Below are positions 1 to 9,250 of a stretch of DNA of 64,000 nt, one piece after another (the stretch's first letter is position 1; the number at the start of each line of letters is the position of its first letter). The DNA is from Pseudomonas aestuarii. GTDB lineage: Bacteria > Pseudomonadota > Gammaproteobacteria > Pseudomonadales > Pseudomonadaceae. The notes below the pieces were generated by a model that was given only the letters and a program-made list of their open reading frames with translations, was not told the origin of the DNA and ran no database searches. The stretch is from assembly GCF_027988105.1 (NCBI RefSeq), contig NZ_JAQJZJ010000007.1, forward strand, positions 124,001 through 188,000. Reading direction: 5' to 3'. Position numbers and translations under genes: made by a program.

Positions 1-2
1 GT

Positions 3-1334
3 TTTCTCAATCAGGGCCAGTTGCCGCCGGCCGAGGCGGTGCGGCTGGAGGAGTTGGTAAATTACTTCCCCTATGCCTATCCGCTGCCGACCGGCGATAC
101 GCCCTTTGGCGTCGGCACCGAACTGGCGGTGACGCCGTGGAACCCGCAGAGCCGGCTGCTGCGTATCGCGATCAAGGCGGCGGATCTGTCGGTGGCGGCC
201 ATGCCGCCGGCCAATCTGGTGTTTCTGGTGGATGTCTCCGGTTCGATGGGCAGGCGCGAAGGGCTGCCGCTGGTGCAGAGCACGCTGAAGCTGCTGGTCG
301 AGCAGTTGCGCAGCGAGGATAAGGTGTCCCTGGTGGTCTATGCCGGCTCGTCCAGCGTGGTGCTGGAGCCGACTGCTGGCAGCGACAAGGCCAGGATCCG
401 CGCGGCTATCGATCAGTTGCGCGCTGGCGGTTCGACGGCCGGCGAGTCGGGCATTCAGCTAGCCTATCAGCAGGCGCAGCAGGGTTTTATCGAGAACGGC
501 ATCAACCGCATCCTGCTGGCCACCGATGGCGACTTCAATGTCGGCATCAGCGATTTCGAGACGCTCAAGCAGTTGGCGGCGGACAAGCGCAAGAGCGGGA
601 TATCCCTGACCACTCTGGGCTTCGGCACCGACAACTACAACGAGCAGTTGATGGAGCAGTTGGCCGATGCCGGCGATGGCAATTACGCCTATATCGACAA
701 CCTGCGCGAGGCGCGCAAGGTGCTGGTCGATCAGCTCGGCTCGACCCTGGCCACCGTCGCCAGGGACGTGAAGATCCAGGTCGAGTTCAACCCGGCGCGG
801 GTCAGCGAGTACCGCCTGCTCGGCTATGAGAATCGCGCGCTGAAGCGGGAAGATTTCCGCAACGACAAGGTCGATGCCGGCGAGATCGGCGCCGGCCATA
901 CGGTCACCGCGCTCTATGAAATAGTCCCGGCTGGCAATAAGGGCTGGCTGGAACCGCTGCGCTATCGGCAGGCGGAAAAAGCCACCGGCAAGCAGGGCGA
1001 ACTGGCGCTGCTGCGCATCCGCTTCAAGGCGCCGCAGCAGGGCAACAGCAAGCTGCTGGAAATCCCCATCGAGGCGCAGCGCACCACCGCGACGATTGCT
1101 CGGGCCAGCGAGGATCTGCGTTTCGCCGCCGCCGTCGCCGCCTTTGCCCAGCAGCTGAAAGGCGGGCGCTACACCGGTGCGTTCGAGCTGCCAGCAACCG
1201 CCGAGCTGGCCCGTAGCGGCAAGGGCGAGGACCGCTTTGGCCTGCGCGGCGAGTTTGTCCAGCTGGTCGAGCTGGCGCAAAGCCTGCAAACTCCGGCTTC
1301 ATTCCCCGCGCCCAGCGCTGCCAAGGTCGATTGA
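3..1334 (+). CDS. VWA domain protein, YfbK-like (5' end outside window)
   Basis: The reading frame is open from the first bases of the window, so the true start and any signal peptide lie upstream; 444 codons remain. The visible N-terminus (LPPAEAVRLEELVNYF) matches the conserved N-terminal region of YfbK-type proteins. A VWA domain follows with a MIDAS motif, DVSGSMG, near base 230, and a second metal-site segment, LATDGDFNVG, near base 520. A C-terminal region typical of the family completes it. VWA domains bind a divalent metal and mediate protein contacts, usually in the periplasm for this family. The stop overlaps the start of the sigma factor gene by 4 bp (TTGA), so the two are translationally coupled. 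The exact role is unknown. Confidence 0.85.
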   Translation, partial: FLNQGQLPPAEAVRLEELVNYFPYAYPLPTGDTPFGVGTELAVTPWNPQSRLLRIAIKAADLSVAAMPPANLVFLVDVSGSMGRREGLPLVQSTLKLLVEQLRSEDKVSLVVYAGSSSVVLEPTAGSDKARIRAAIDQLRAGGSTAGESGIQLAYQQAQQGFIENGINRILLATDGDFNVGISDFETLKQLAADKRKSGISLTTLGFGTDNYNEQLMEQLADAGDGNYAYIDNLREARKVLVDQLGSTLATVARDVKIQVEFNPARVSEYRLLGYENRALKREDFRNDKVDAGEIGAGHTVTALYEIVPAGNKGWLEPLRYRQAEKATGKQGELALLRIRFKAPQQGNSKLLEIPIEAQRTTATIARASEDLRFAAAVAAFAQQLKGGRYTGAFELPATAELARSGKGEDRFGLRGEFVQLVELAQSLQTPASFPAPSAAKVD

Positions 1335-1933
1335 GCGTGACTGTCCAGCCTGTTGCCCCACTGCCTGACGAAGAGGACGCCGCCTTGTTGCGGCGGTATC
1401 GCCAGGGTGATGCCGAGGCGTTTGCGCTGCTCTATCAGCGCCATCGCCTCGGCCTGTTTCGTTTTCTCTGTGGCCTGTGCGGCGACCCGACGCTGGCCGA
1501 GGAGGTGTTCCAGGACACCTGGATGAGCCTGATCCGCAGCCAGTCGCTGCAGCGCGAGGCCGTGCTGTTCAAGACTTGGCTGTACCAGATCGCGCGCAAT
1601 CGGCTGATCGATCACTGGCGCAAAACCGGCCGTCGGCAGGCAACGCATGAGGCGTTCGACGAGCAGCTGCATGATCAGCCGTGCAGCGAGAGCGATCCTG
1701 AACAGCAGTTCGGCCTGAGTCGCGATAAGCAGCGCTTGCAGGCGGCGCTGGACGACCTGCCGCCGGAGCAACGCGAAGTCTTCCTGCTGCGCGCCCATGG
1801 CGATCTGGAGCTGCACGAGATCGCCGAGCTGACCCGCACGCCGGCGGAAACGGTGAAAAGCCGTTTGCGTTATGCGTTGCAGAAATTACGCCGGCTGCTG
1901 GCTGATCCGGCCGCCGAGGAGTTGCCCGTATGA
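1331..1933 (+). CDS. ECF-type RNA polymerase sigma factor
   Basis: A 200-residue sigma-70 family protein of extracytoplasmic-function size. Region 2 lies at about residues 20-85 (LLYQRHRLGLFRFL, then EEVFQDTWMSLI). Region 4 lies at about residues 135-195, with the helix-turn-helix around LHEIAELTRTPAETVKSRL. There is no region 3 or region 1.1. The TTG start at 1331 overlaps the preceding stop and has AAGG 5 bases upstream; a GTG two codons later is an alternative. The 3' end overlaps the next gene by 4 bp (ATGA), and that product is probably its regulator. The target promoters cannot be read from this window. Confidence 0.92.
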   Translation: MSVTVQPVAPLPDEEDAALLRRYRQGDAEAFALLYQRHRLGLFRFLCGLCGDPTLAEEVFQDTWMSLIRSQSLQREAVLFKTWLYQIARNRLIDHWRKTGRRQATHEAFDEQLHDQPCSESDPEQQFGLSRDKQRLQAALDDLPPEQREVFLLRAHGDLELHEIAELTRTPAETVKSRLRYALQKLRRLLADPAAEELPV

Positions 1934-2637
1934 ACCGCGATCAATACGACCCGCAAGACGTGGCGCAAGAGCGGGCCTTGCTCGAACACTTTCGCGCCCA
2001 GAGCCAGGCCGAACCCAGTGCCGAACTGGATGCGCAGATCCTGGCCGCGGCCCGTGCTGCGCAGCCCGCAGTTAGGCCGGGCTGGAGTCAGCGCCTGCAT
2101 AGCTGGTTGTTCGGCCATGCCGGCCGGCAGCGCTGGTCGCTGGCGGTGGCTGGTTTGGCAAGCGTCGGCATCGGTGTCAGCCTGACCTGGCGCACGTTGG
2201 CGCCAGCGCCTGAATACTTCATTGCGCCGATGCCGCGTGCCGTAATGGCCCCAGCCGCGCCCATGGCCGATACCGCAGCGCCGCATGCTCTGCTGCGCGA
2301 GCAAGCGGCGCCTGGTTACGCCGAGCCGCGGCAAAAGGCCGAGAAGCAGCAATCAATGTCAGTCCTCATGGGGGGCGCGGTCAGGCAAGCACCGGTCGAG
2401 GTCGAAGCCTTGGCTGACGCCCCGGTGCCGAGTGCAGAGCTGTCGGCCACCCTGGGTTCTATACCTCCGGCCAACATCGCAGTGACCCAGGATGCGGAAA
2501 ACATGCTCATGCAGCTGCTCGAGCTGCGCCGCGCAGGCAAGACTGAGGAAGCGCGTGCCCTGCAACAACGCCTGCACTTGGATTACCCGCAGATGGAGAT
2601 CGAAGCGCAACTCGAGCGCATCGGAGGACGCCGTTAG
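1930..2637 (+). CDS. Putative membrane-anchored anti-sigma factor
   Basis: The protein has 235 residues. A cytoplasmic N-terminus of about 65 residues is followed by one hydrophobic segment (SLAVAGLASVGIGVSLTW, about residues 70-87). After it comes a proline/alanine-rich, probably periplasmic, part. The C-terminus is a charged helix with LRRAGKTEEARALQQRL. This topology and the 4-bp overlap with the sigma gene suggest an anti-sigma factor. It contains no cysteine and no HxxxCxxC zinc motif, so it is not a canonical ZAS-type anti-sigma; the assignment is by context. It could instead be an accessory protein for the VWA product. Confidence 0.6.
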   Translation: MNRDQYDPQDVAQERALLEHFRAQSQAEPSAELDAQILAAARAAQPAVRPGWSQRLHSWLFGHAGRQRWSLAVAGLASVGIGVSLTWRTLAPAPEYFIAPMPRAVMAPAAPMADTAAPHALLREQAAPGYAEPRQKAEKQQSMSVLMGGAVRQAPVEVEALADAPVPSAELSATLGSIPPANIAVTQDAENMLMQLLELRRAGKTEEARALQQRLHLDYPQMEIEAQLERIGGRR

Positions 2638-2761
2638 CAGGCCGCTGCGATGAGTCGGCCGCCGGTTGAGAAAAACCGTATGCGCACTGCACGGCAGACT
2701 TGCTAGATTTCGGAGGAGGGGGGAGCATGGTGCTCCACCCTTACTGCGATTGTGCTTGTCG

Positions 2762-3271
2762 ATGATCAGCTTCCGGTTTCTGCTTTTGCTTCTGGCTCTA
2801 CTGGCGATGAGTGCGTGCGACGATGAAAAGTCCACGACCGCTGTGCCGGCAGAGCCTGCCAAACCCGCTGTATCCGTTGTGCCGCCGCCGGTTGCAGATG
2901 CAGCGCCCACTCCCGCCCCGAAACCGCTAACCAAGCCCGTCGACCAGCAAGCAAGCGAGCCTGCTCGGCCCAAGCCCAAGCCCAAGCCTGCCGTGGTCAG
3001 CAAGCCGGTGGCCAAAAAAGACAGTGTGGTTGCCGCGCCACCCCAGGCGGACCTGGACTTGAGCCTGCCGGCGGATCTGTTTGAAGAGTTGCAATCGTTC
3101 GTCGCGCCGGATGAGCTGCCGTCGCCGGCCTTGCTGCCACCACTATTCCGGGCAGAACAGGCAGCAGAAAGCCCCTTTCAGCTCAATGGCAAGCTGATCA
3201 CCAATGAGCGCGGCGATGACTATCTGGATTCGCTAGAAGGCGCCGAGCTGCAGTTCGAGTTCAAGCGATAG
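2762..3271 (+). CDS. Proline/lysine-rich lipoprotein, unknown function
   Basis: From ATG 2762 the protein has 169 residues. The signal peptide is short and very hydrophobic (FLLLLLALLAMSAC), and the lipobox cysteine is residue 19. Asp-Asp follows the cysteine; Asp at +2 favours inner-membrane retention in enterobacteria, less surely in Pseudomonas. A low-complexity linker of Pro, Lys and Ala repeats (PKPKPKP near residue 75) leads to a compact C-terminal region from about residue 95. No clear Shine-Dalgarno precedes ATG 2762; an in-frame TTG at 2756 and an upstream start at 2666 exist but would push the signal peptide inward. No family recognised. Confidence 0.6.
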   Translation: MISFRFLLLLLALLAMSACDDEKSTTAVPAEPAKPAVSVVPPPVADAAPTPAPKPLTKPVDQQASEPARPKPKPKPAVVSKPVAKKDSVVAAPPQADLDLSLPADLFEELQSFVAPDELPSPALLPPLFRAEQAAESPFQLNGKLITNERGDDYLDSLEGAELQFEFKR

Positions 3272-3411
3272 CCGGCATGAAGTGGCAGCATGGGTGCGGC
3301 AGTTTAGTCCACTTCTGTTTTTCTCTGGCTGGGGTGCGAGCGCGGTAAGCGAATTGGCAGGTCCAATCGCATCGACGAATTATCCCCCGGCTAAGCCTTC
3401 GGCCCCTATTA

Positions 3412-3449
3412 CAAAAAATGCCGCTTACTTGGTTCAAGTGAGCGGCATT
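3412..3449 (-). terminator. Intrinsic terminator of the 3484-3771 gene
   Basis: Inverted repeat AATGCCGCTTACTT (3417-3430) / AAGTGAGCGGCATT (3436-3449) with a single G-U-type mismatch and a 5-base loop. On the minus strand it is followed by six U residues (3413-3418). It sits 34 bp past the stop of the minus-strand gene. Confidence 0.85.
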
Positions 3450-3483
3450 ACGCTGTACGGGCAGCTGAGCGGTGCAGGCTATT

Positions 3484-3771
3484 TCAGTCGACGTGGTAGT
3501 TGAGCACGCTGTTTTGTTCTTTCAGTGCCTTACGCATTTCTGCTGGAATATTGCCGGAGCGAACCGCGAGCTCCAGGCGAATTTCTTCGAGGCTTTGCGC
3601 AAAAGCTTGTGCGTCGTCCCGCTGGGCTGAGCTGAGGACTCGGCTGTAGGCAGTGACATCGTCGGCGTCCAGGAGGGAGAGGACAATGCCGCCGTCTGGG
3701 CGGCGCGGGCTGAAAGTGACGCGTAAAGGAGCAAACAACTGTTCGACTAATTGGCGATTGATGCTATCCAT
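3484..3771 (-). CDS. Small conserved hypothetical (possibly DUF3509)
   Basis: A 95-residue soluble protein with no signal peptide or membrane segment. It has an N-terminal beta-rich half (APLRVTFSPRRPDGGIVLSL) and a charged helical C-terminal half (LEEIRLELAVRSG). The pattern resembles the small Pseudomonas-restricted DUF3509 proteins; this is a pattern judgement, not a search result. The next minus-strand gene, 58 bp upstream in transcription, has a similar layout, so the two may be diverged tandem paralogues. A strong terminator follows this gene. Confidence 0.6.
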   Translation of the reverse strand: MDSINRQLVEQLFAPLRVTFSPRRPDGGIVLSLLDADDVTAYSRVLSSAQRDDAQAFAQSLEEIRLELAVRSGNIPAEMRKALKEQNSVLNYHVD

Positions 3772-3829
3772 GACCGTTCTCCATCCTGAGGCTGATCATT
3801 TAAGACCGCTGTGGTGTGGTGAAGTTCGG

Positions 3830-4051
3830 TCAGGCCAGTAGCGATTGGCGCGCGCGCTCGATTACCTGCGGCAAGGACTCGCTGCTGTACTGCTCGGGGT
3901 ACAGGCGCTGGGTATGCTGGGCAATGCCGGCCTGGTTGACGATAGTGAAGCTGAAGTTACCCTTGCGGCTGGCAAGAATGCGGCAATCGAATGGCGCAAA
4001 GGCGTTGGATAGGGTGCGAATGGCATCCTGAATTTGGTGTTGAGTATTCAT
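3830..4051 (-). CDS. Small conserved hypothetical (possibly DUF3509)
   Basis: A 73-residue soluble protein beginning MNTQHQIQDAIRTL. Its core reads FAPFDCRILASRKGNFSFT, and it ends with a helix, LPQVIERARQSLLA. The order (APxxV/CR, short beta hairpins, then I-x-x-x-R-x-x-L helix) parallels its neighbour at 3484-3771. It is probably co-transcribed with that gene. Function unknown; no catalytic motif is visible. The family name is tentative. Confidence 0.6.
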   Translation of the reverse strand: MNTQHQIQDAIRTLSNAFAPFDCRILASRKGNFSFTIVNQAGIAQHTQRLYPEQYSSESLPQVIERARQSLLA

Positions 4052-4576
4052 TTTTTGGGGTGTTTCCTAAAACAACGGGCGCGTCATTGCGCTAAATAAT
4101 GCTCCAGGCTTTCGACTTATAGCCGAAGGCATGCGTCTGATCGGAGCGGGACTGCGCACATAAGTTCAGTATTGGCTGGTGCTTATGCGGGTCGGTACTT
4201 CGGAGGCAGGCTGAGTCAGTGCTTGCGCAAGACGGCCTGATCAGTCAGCAGGTTGGGTCTGGTAAGGAACTGTGCGGCATAGCCTGATGGGGCGTATGCG
4301 TTCTTTACCTGGAGTCCATCGAGGGGGCCAGAAGGCCTGAATGACTTACAGCGTGGTACTAACGGGCCGGATGGTAACTGCTTGATAAGGTATTAGCCAG
4401 CTGAATCTGCTCAGGGCGCGGATAATACCCTCGTAGAAGCCAGTAGTCGCCAAATTCATGGGCTCAGTCGATGCACTGATTGTCGCCCAGCAGAGTCGAG
4501 CGGTGCATCGGATGCAATTTAGCCCATGCTCCGTTACGATTAGCCCACTTTTGCTTTCATCTCGCGACGGTTTTAG
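4052..4576. other. 525-bp intergenic region upstream of dnaX
   Basis: No plausible coding frame and no tRNA were seen. I looked for the conserved 4.5S/SRP RNA core (GGTCAGGTCCGGAAGGAAG), which can lie near dnaX, and it is absent. The only strong structure is the nested inverted repeat at 4457-4528. The region must contain the dnaX promoter and the promoter of the minus-strand pair, but I could not choose elements with confidence. Confidence 0.6.
4457..4528. repeat. Nested inverted repeat (stem-loop) before dnaX
   Basis: Two pairs of perfect arms are nested. The outer pair is CATGGGCT (4457-4464) with AGCCCATG (4521-4528). The inner pair is CGATGCAC (4469-4476) with GTGCATCG (4503-4510). The structure ends 48 bp before the dnaX ATG and lacks a U-tract, so a leader RNA fold or protein site is likelier than a terminator. 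Confidence 0.6.
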
Positions 4577-6643
4577 ATGAGTTATCAGGTTCTTGCACGA
4601 AAGTGGCGTCCGCGCTCGTTTCGCGAAATGGTCGGCCAGGCCCATGTGCTCAAGGCGCTGATCAACGCCCTCGACAGTCAACGCCTGCATCACGCCTACC
4701 TGTTTACAGGTACCCGTGGCGTTGGCAAGACCACAATTGCGCGCATTATCGCCAAGTGCCTGAACTGCGAAACCGGCATCAGTTCGACGCCTTGCGGTGT
4801 CTGCTCTATCTGCAAGGAGATCGACGAGGGGCGTTTCGTCGATCTCATCGAGGTCGATGCTGCCAGTCGTACCAAGGTCGAAGACACGCGCGAGCTGCTG
4901 GATAACGTGCAGTATTCGCCGAGTCGCGGGCGCTTCAAGGTCTACCTGATCGACGAAGTGCACATGCTGTCCTCGCATTCGTTCAACGCCCTGCTCAAGA
5001 CCCTGGAAGAGCCGCCGCCGCACGTCAAGTTTTTGCTGGCGACCACCGACCCGCAGAAGCTGCCGATGACCATTCTGTCGCGCTGCTTGCAGTTCTCCCT
5101 GAAGAACATGCCGCCGGAGCGGGTGGTGGAGCACCTGACCCATGTGTTGGGTGCGGAAAATATTCCGTTTGAAGAGGATGCCCTCTGGCTGCTCGGGCGT
5201 GCGGCCGATGGTTCGATGCGCGATGCGATGAGCCTGACCGACCAGGCGATTGCCTTCGGTGAAGGCAAGGTGCTGGCCGCAGACGTGCGCGCGATGCTCG
5301 GCACTCTCGATCACGGTCAGGTGTATGGCGTACTGCATGCTTTGCTCGAGGGTGATGCGCGCGGCCTGATCGACGCCGTGCGTCATTTGGCCGAGCAGGG
5401 TCCTGACTGGAATGGAGTGCTGGCGGAGATTCTCAATGTCCTGCACCGCGTGGCTATCGCTCAGGCGCTGCCGGATGCGGTCGACAACGGCCAGGGCGAC
5501 CGTGATCGGGTGCTGGCATTGGCCGAGGTATTGCCAGCCGAAGACGTGCAGTTCTACTACCAGATGGGCCTGATCGGTCGGCGTGACCTGCCGTTGGCGC
5601 CGGATCCGCGCAGTGGCTTCGAGATGGTGCTGTTGCGCATGCTGGCGTTTCGGCCTGCCGATAGCGGCGATGGGCCGAGGGTAGCGCTAAAGCCGCTAGG
5701 GATTAGCCAGGCCACAGCTGATCCCCGTCCCAACCCAGTGGCCGACACGGCTGTGGCTGTGTCGGCTGTCGTTGTCGAAGCCGACGCCAAAGCCGAGCCT
5801 GTGCTGGTTGCGGCGGCTACGCCTGAGCCGCCACTTGTGCAGATCGAGCCCCAGGCCTCGGCGCCGGTCGAGCCGGAGCCTGTGGTTGCCGTGTCCCCGG
5901 TTGTCGCCGCACCGCGAGCTGCTGCGCCGCCCGTGATGATTGCTGCAGTGACGAATTTGCCCTGGGAAGAACAGGCCGCTACGGTGGAGGACTGCGTGCC
6001 TCTGGCTGAGCCGGTCTCGGCGCAGCCGCAAGCCGAGGCGTTGGCGGTGCAGCCCGCCAGCATTATTGCGCCACCGGTCGAGGGCCTTGGCGACAGCGAT
6101 GATGAGCCGCCGCTGGGCGATTATGATTACGTGGAGATGGATGCGCAGACGTTCGACTACGATTTCGACGCGGTTGATTCCGTTGCCTCCGTCGAGCCGG
6201 AGCCGCAGCTCGCTGCGAAGCCGGCGACCGGCCTGGCTGCAGACTGGTTGGAGCTGTTTCCCAAGCTTGGCCTGTCTGGCATGACCGGCAGTATCGGTGC
6301 CAACTGCACGCTGATGGCAGTCGAGGGTGATAGCTGGTTGCTGCATCTCGATCCTGGACACAGTGCGCTGTTCAATGCGACCCAGCAGCGCCGTTTGAAT
6401 GATGCCCTGAATCAGTATCATGGGCGCGAGTTAAGCCTGCAGATCGAGTTGTGCGCGCCCGAACAGGAAACGCCGGCTCAGGCAGCGGCCCGCAAGCGCG
6501 CCAATCGCCAGCGCGAGGCAGAAGAGTCGATCCACGGCGATCCACTGGTGCAGCAAATGATTGAGCAATTCGCCGCGGTTATTCGCGCGGACAGTATCGA
6601 ACCCGTAGATACTCAAGTTAACTCCCTGATTACCGAGGACTAG
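4577..6643 (+). CDS. dnaX: DNA polymerase III subunit tau (gamma/tau)
   Basis: The 688-residue clamp-loader ATPase loads the beta sliding clamp and tethers the polymerase cores at the replication fork. The AAA+ module shows Walker [10 protein letters not shown] (about residues 45-53), a four-cysteine zinc module (CLNCETG...CGVCSIC), Walker B LIDEVHML and an SRC sensor segment (ILSRCLQF). An Ala/Pro/Val-rich linker (about residues 375-530) precedes the C-terminal tau-specific domain. ybaB and recR follow, the usual bacterial order. I saw no A-rich slippery heptamer like the one that yields gamma in E. coli, so a separate gamma form is not predicted from sequence. Confidence 0.98.
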   Translation: MSYQVLARKWRPRSFREMVGQAHVLKALINALDSQRLHHAYLFTGTRGVGKTTIARIIAKCLNCETGISSTPCGVCSICKEIDEGRFVDLIEVDAASRTKVEDTRELLDNVQYSPSRGRFKVYLIDEVHMLSSHSFNALLKTLEEPPPHVKFLLATTDPQKLPMTILSRCLQFSLKNMPPERVVEHLTHVLGAENIPFEEDALWLLGRAADGSMRDAMSLTDQAIAFGEGKVLAADVRAMLGTLDHGQVYGVLHALLEGDARGLIDAVRHLAEQGPDWNGVLAEILNVLHRVAIAQALPDAVDNGQGDRDRVLALAEVLPAEDVQFYYQMGLIGRRDLPLAPDPRSGFEMVLLRMLAFRPADSGDGPRVALKPLGISQATADPRPNPVADTAVAVSAVVVEADAKAEPVLVAAATPEPPLVQIEPQASAPVEPEPVVAVSPVVAAPRAAAPPVMIAAVTNLPWEEQAATVEDCVPLAEPVSAQPQAEALAVQPASIIAPPVEGLGDSDDEPPLGDYDYVEMDAQTFDYDFDAVDSVASVEPEPQLAAKPATGLAADWLELFPKLGLSGMTGSIGANCTLMAVEGDSWLLHLDPGHSALFNATQQRRLNDALNQYHGRELSLQIELCAPEQETPAQAAARKRANRQREAEESIHGDPLVQQMIEQFAAVIRADSIEPVDTQVNSLITED

Positions 6644-6647
6644 CACC

Positions 6648-6974
6648 ATGATGAAAGGTGGCATGAGCGGCCTGATGAAGCAGGCCCAGCAGATGCAAGA
6701 AAAAATGCAAAAGATGCAGGAAGAGTTGGCTAACGCCGAAGTAACCGGGCAGTCCGGCGCCGGCCTGGTCAGCGTGGTGATGACCGGTCGGCATGACGTC
6801 AAGCGCGTGAGCCTGGACGACAGCCTGATGCAGGAAGACAAGGAAATTCTCGAGGACCTGATCGCGGCGGCGGTGAACGATGCGGTGCGCAAGGTCGAGC
6901 AGAACAGTCAGGACAAAATGTCCGGTATGACTGCAGGTATGCAACTGCCCCCCGGCTTCAAAATGCCGTTCTGA
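6648..6974 (+). CDS. ybaB: YbaB/EbfC nucleoid-associated protein
   Basis: A 108-residue protein typical of the YbaB family, small dimeric DNA-binding proteins associated with the nucleoid. A methionine/glutamine-rich helix ([17 protein letters not shown]) at the N-terminus and the family segment [17 protein letters not shown] are visible. It starts 4 bp after dnaX with GAGGA 9-13 bases upstream, so it is almost certainly in the dnaX operon. Adjacency to recR is widely conserved and suggests a link to recombination or DNA maintenance. Confidence 0.95.
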   Translation: MMKGGMSGLMKQAQQMQEKMQKMQEELANAEVTGQSGAGLVSVVMTGRHDVKRVSLDDSLMQEDKEILEDLIAAAVNDAVRKVEQNSQDKMSGMTAGMQLPPGFKMPF

Positions 6975-7164
6975 TCCGGGGCGTCCAGCCAGCGCACATG
7001 ACTGCGTTGCAAGCAGGCACGGGCATCCTCATTTACAGCCAGTAAACTCCGGTGCCCGCGCCTGCTTGCGCCTTGTCCTGCACGCCGTCTGACCACCCCT
7101 GGCAGCGGCGTTGATCCCCAAGTCAAATGCTTGCATAACATTCCTGTAGCCAACGAGTATTCCC

Positions 7165-7764
7165 ATGAGCTTCAGCCCATTGATCCGCCAATTGATCGAT
7201 TCCCTGCGCATCCTGCCGGGGGTGGGGCAGAAGACTGCCCAGCGCATGGCGTTGCAGATGCTCGAGCGTGATCGCCCTGGCGCAATGCGCCTGGCTCAGG
7301 CGCTGACCCGGGCAATGGAAGGCGTTGGTCACTGCAAGCAGTGCCGCAGCCTGAGCGAGGATGAGGTTTGCCAGTTGTGCCTTGACCCGCGTCGCGACAA
7401 CAGCTTGTTGTGTGTGGTGGAGGGGCCGATGGATGTCTATGCGGTGGAGCAGACCGGCTTTCGCGGGCGCTACTTCGTGCTCAAGGGGCATCTTTCTCCG
7501 CTCGACGGCCTGGGGCCAGAGGCCATCGGTATTCCTGATCTGCTGGCGCGTATTGCCCTGGGCGGTTTTGCCGAAGTCATCCTGGCCACGAACCCGACTG
7601 TGGAAGGCGAGGCGACGGCGCATTACATCGCTCAGTTGTTGGCTAACAAGGGGCTGATCGCCTCGCGTATCGCCCATGGCATGCCGCTCGGTGGTGAGTT
7701 GGAGCTGGTCGATGGCGGCACCTTGGCGCATTCGATTGCCGGGCGGCGACCGATTCAGTTGTAA
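7165..7764 (+). CDS. recR: Recombination mediator protein RecR
   Basis: The 199-residue protein acts with RecF and RecO to load RecA onto gapped, SSB-coated DNA. It shows an N-terminal helix-hairpin-helix ([15 protein letters not shown]), a C4 zinc finger ([16 protein letters not shown], about residues 57-72) and a Toprim domain ([13 protein letters not shown]), ending with [12 protein letters not shown]. Length and motif order match the family. It follows ybaB after 190 bp and is probably part of the dnaX-ybaB-recR transcription unit. Confidence 0.97.
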   Translation: MSFSPLIRQLIDSLRILPGVGQKTAQRMALQMLERDRPGAMRLAQALTRAMEGVGHCKQCRSLSEDEVCQLCLDPRRDNSLLCVVEGPMDVYAVEQTGFRGRYFVLKGHLSPLDGLGPEAIGIPDLLARIALGGFAEVILATNPTVEGEATAHYIAQLLANKGLIASRIAHGMPLGGELELVDGGTLAHSIAGRRPIQL

Positions 7765-8101
7765 GGTCGTATCTACGGTTGGCCTACCCTGTAGGAGCGG
7801 CTTCAACCGCGAAGCTTTTGCGGTGTATCAAAGCGCTCAAGGCTTAATGGCTGGGCGTCCCTTGCTCCTGCACGGCTCGCTGCGCGACACGCAGCGTCGA
7901 AGACGGCAGAAGGGGGGCTGCGGGTGACTGACGGCAGGTTCATTGGCTCTTGTGCGTCCCTCCGGGCTCGTGGATCTGCTGTGACGACGTTCTACTTCGT
8001 GCCGGGCATGGCTTCATCGTCCTTGCAGATGGCGCACCTTCCATCTTGTAAACCAAGCAAGCGCTCGCTATGGTCGCGGAAACCTCTGCGGGAGCTGCCC
8101 C
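7765..8101. other. 337-bp spacer between recR and acyl-CoA dehydrogenase
   Basis: Contains a REP-type repeat at 7789-7816 and no credible gene. The remainder probably holds the promoter of the acyl-CoA dehydrogenase; its translation start at 8102 is preceded by CGGGAGCTGCCCC with a GGGAG ribosome-binding site. Confidence 0.6.
7789..7816 (+). repeat. REP-type palindromic element
   Basis: Starts CTGTAGGAGCGG and continues with the imperfect palindrome GCGGCTTCAACCGCG, the head and hairpin of Pseudomonas REP elements. It lies just past the recR stop, the usual position between genes. Confidence 0.75.
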
Positions 8102-9250
8102 ATGTCTGTCTTTCAGGATTACTTCGATGAGTCCCAGCAACTGGTGCGCGACTCGGTGCGGCGCTTCGTTGAGCGGGAAATCCTTGCGCATATAGATGAA
8201 TGGGAGGAGGCCGAAGAATTTCCACGTGAACTGTACCTGAAGGCCGGTGCCGCCGGGATTCTTGGTATCGGCTACCCGGAGCGGTTTGGTGGCAGCCACG
8301 AGGGCGATACCTTCGCCAAGGTCGCCGCCAGTGAAGAGTTGATGCGCTCTGGTTCCGGTGGTCTTGTCGCTGGCCTGGGTTCGCTGGATATCGGTCTGCC
8401 GCCGGTGGTCAAGTGGGGTGCGCCGGCGCTGCGCGACCGCATAGTGCCGCAGGTGCTCGCGGGCGAGAAGATCATGGCTTTGGCGGTCACCGAACCCTCT
8501 GGCGGCTCTGACGTGGCCAATCTGAAGACTCGCGCATTACGCGACGGTGATTGCTATCGGGTGAGCGGCAGCAAGACCTTTATCACCAGCGGCATTCGTG
8601 CCGATTACTACACGGTGGCGGTACGCACCGGTGGCGACGGTTTCGGCGGTATCAGCCTGTTGCTGATCGAGAAGGGCACGCCCGGTTTCACTGTCGGTCG
8701 CAAGCTGAAGAAGATGGGCTGGTGGGCATCGGATACCGCCGAACTGTTCTTCGACGACTGCCGGGTGCCGGTGTCGAACCTGATCGGTGCCGAGAACATG
8801 GGCTTTGCCTGCATCATGGCCAACTTCCAGAGCGAGCGATTGTCGCTGGCGATCATGGCCAATATGACGGCGCAGTTGGCCTTGGAGGAAGCGATGAAGT
8901 GGGCGAAGCAGCGTGAGGCGTTCGGCAAGCCAATCGGCAAGTTTCAGGTGCTCAAGCATCGTCTGGCGGAGATGGCTACTCAGTTAGAGGTTTCCCGTGA
9001 ATTCACCTACCGCCAGGCGGCGAAGATGGCAGCGGGCCAGAGTGTGATCAAGGAAATTTCCATGGCGAAGAATTTCGCCACCGACATTGCCGACCGGCTG
9101 ACCTACGATGCGGTGCAGGTAATGGGTGGGATGGGGTATATGAGAGAAAGTTTGGTAGAGCGCCTGTACCGCGATAATCGGATTTTGTCGATTGGCGGCG
9201 GCTCGCGGGAGATCATGAACGAGATCATCAGCAAGCAGATGGGGTTGTAG
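8102..9250 (+). CDS. Acyl-CoA dehydrogenase
   Basis: A 382-residue FAD-dependent acyl-CoA dehydrogenase, oxidising an acyl-CoA to the 2,3-enoyl-CoA in fatty- or branched-acid breakdown. Family signatures are visible: ALAVTEPSGGSDVANLKT (FAD/substrate loop), KTFITSGIRADYY, the segment KQREAFGKPIGKFQVLKHRL, and the C-terminal VQVMGGMGYMRES with YRDNRILSIGGGSREIM. The catalytic-base region near the C-terminus fits short/medium-chain enzymes, but substrate chain length cannot be assigned. Position next to recR is conserved in Pseudomonas. Confidence 0.93.
   Translation: MSVFQDYFDESQQLVRDSVRRFVEREILAHIDEWEEAEEFPRELYLKAGAAGILGIGYPERFGGSHEGDTFAKVAASEELMRSGSGGLVAGLGSLDIGLPPVVKWGAPALRDRIVPQVLAGEKIMALAVTEPSGGSDVANLKTRALRDGDCYRVSGSKTFITSGIRADYYTVAVRTGGDGFGGISLLLIEKGTPGFTVGRKLKKMGWWASDTAELFFDDCRVPVSNLIGAENMGFACIMANFQSERLSLAIMANMTAQLALEEAMKWAKQREAFGKPIGKFQVLKHRLAEMATQLEVSREFTYRQAAKMAAGQSVIKEISMAKNFATDIADRLTYDAVQVMGGMGYMRESLVERLYRDNRILSIGGGSREIMNEIISKQMGL

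Noticed and set aside
4052..4576. Possible 4.5S (SRP) RNA gene near dnaX
   Set aside because: The conserved GGTCAGGTCCGGAAGGAAG core is absent from this gap.
4346..5446. 366-codon minus-strand frame across dnaX
   Set aside because: Shadow of dnaX; composition unlike a real protein and the opposing frame has clear motifs.
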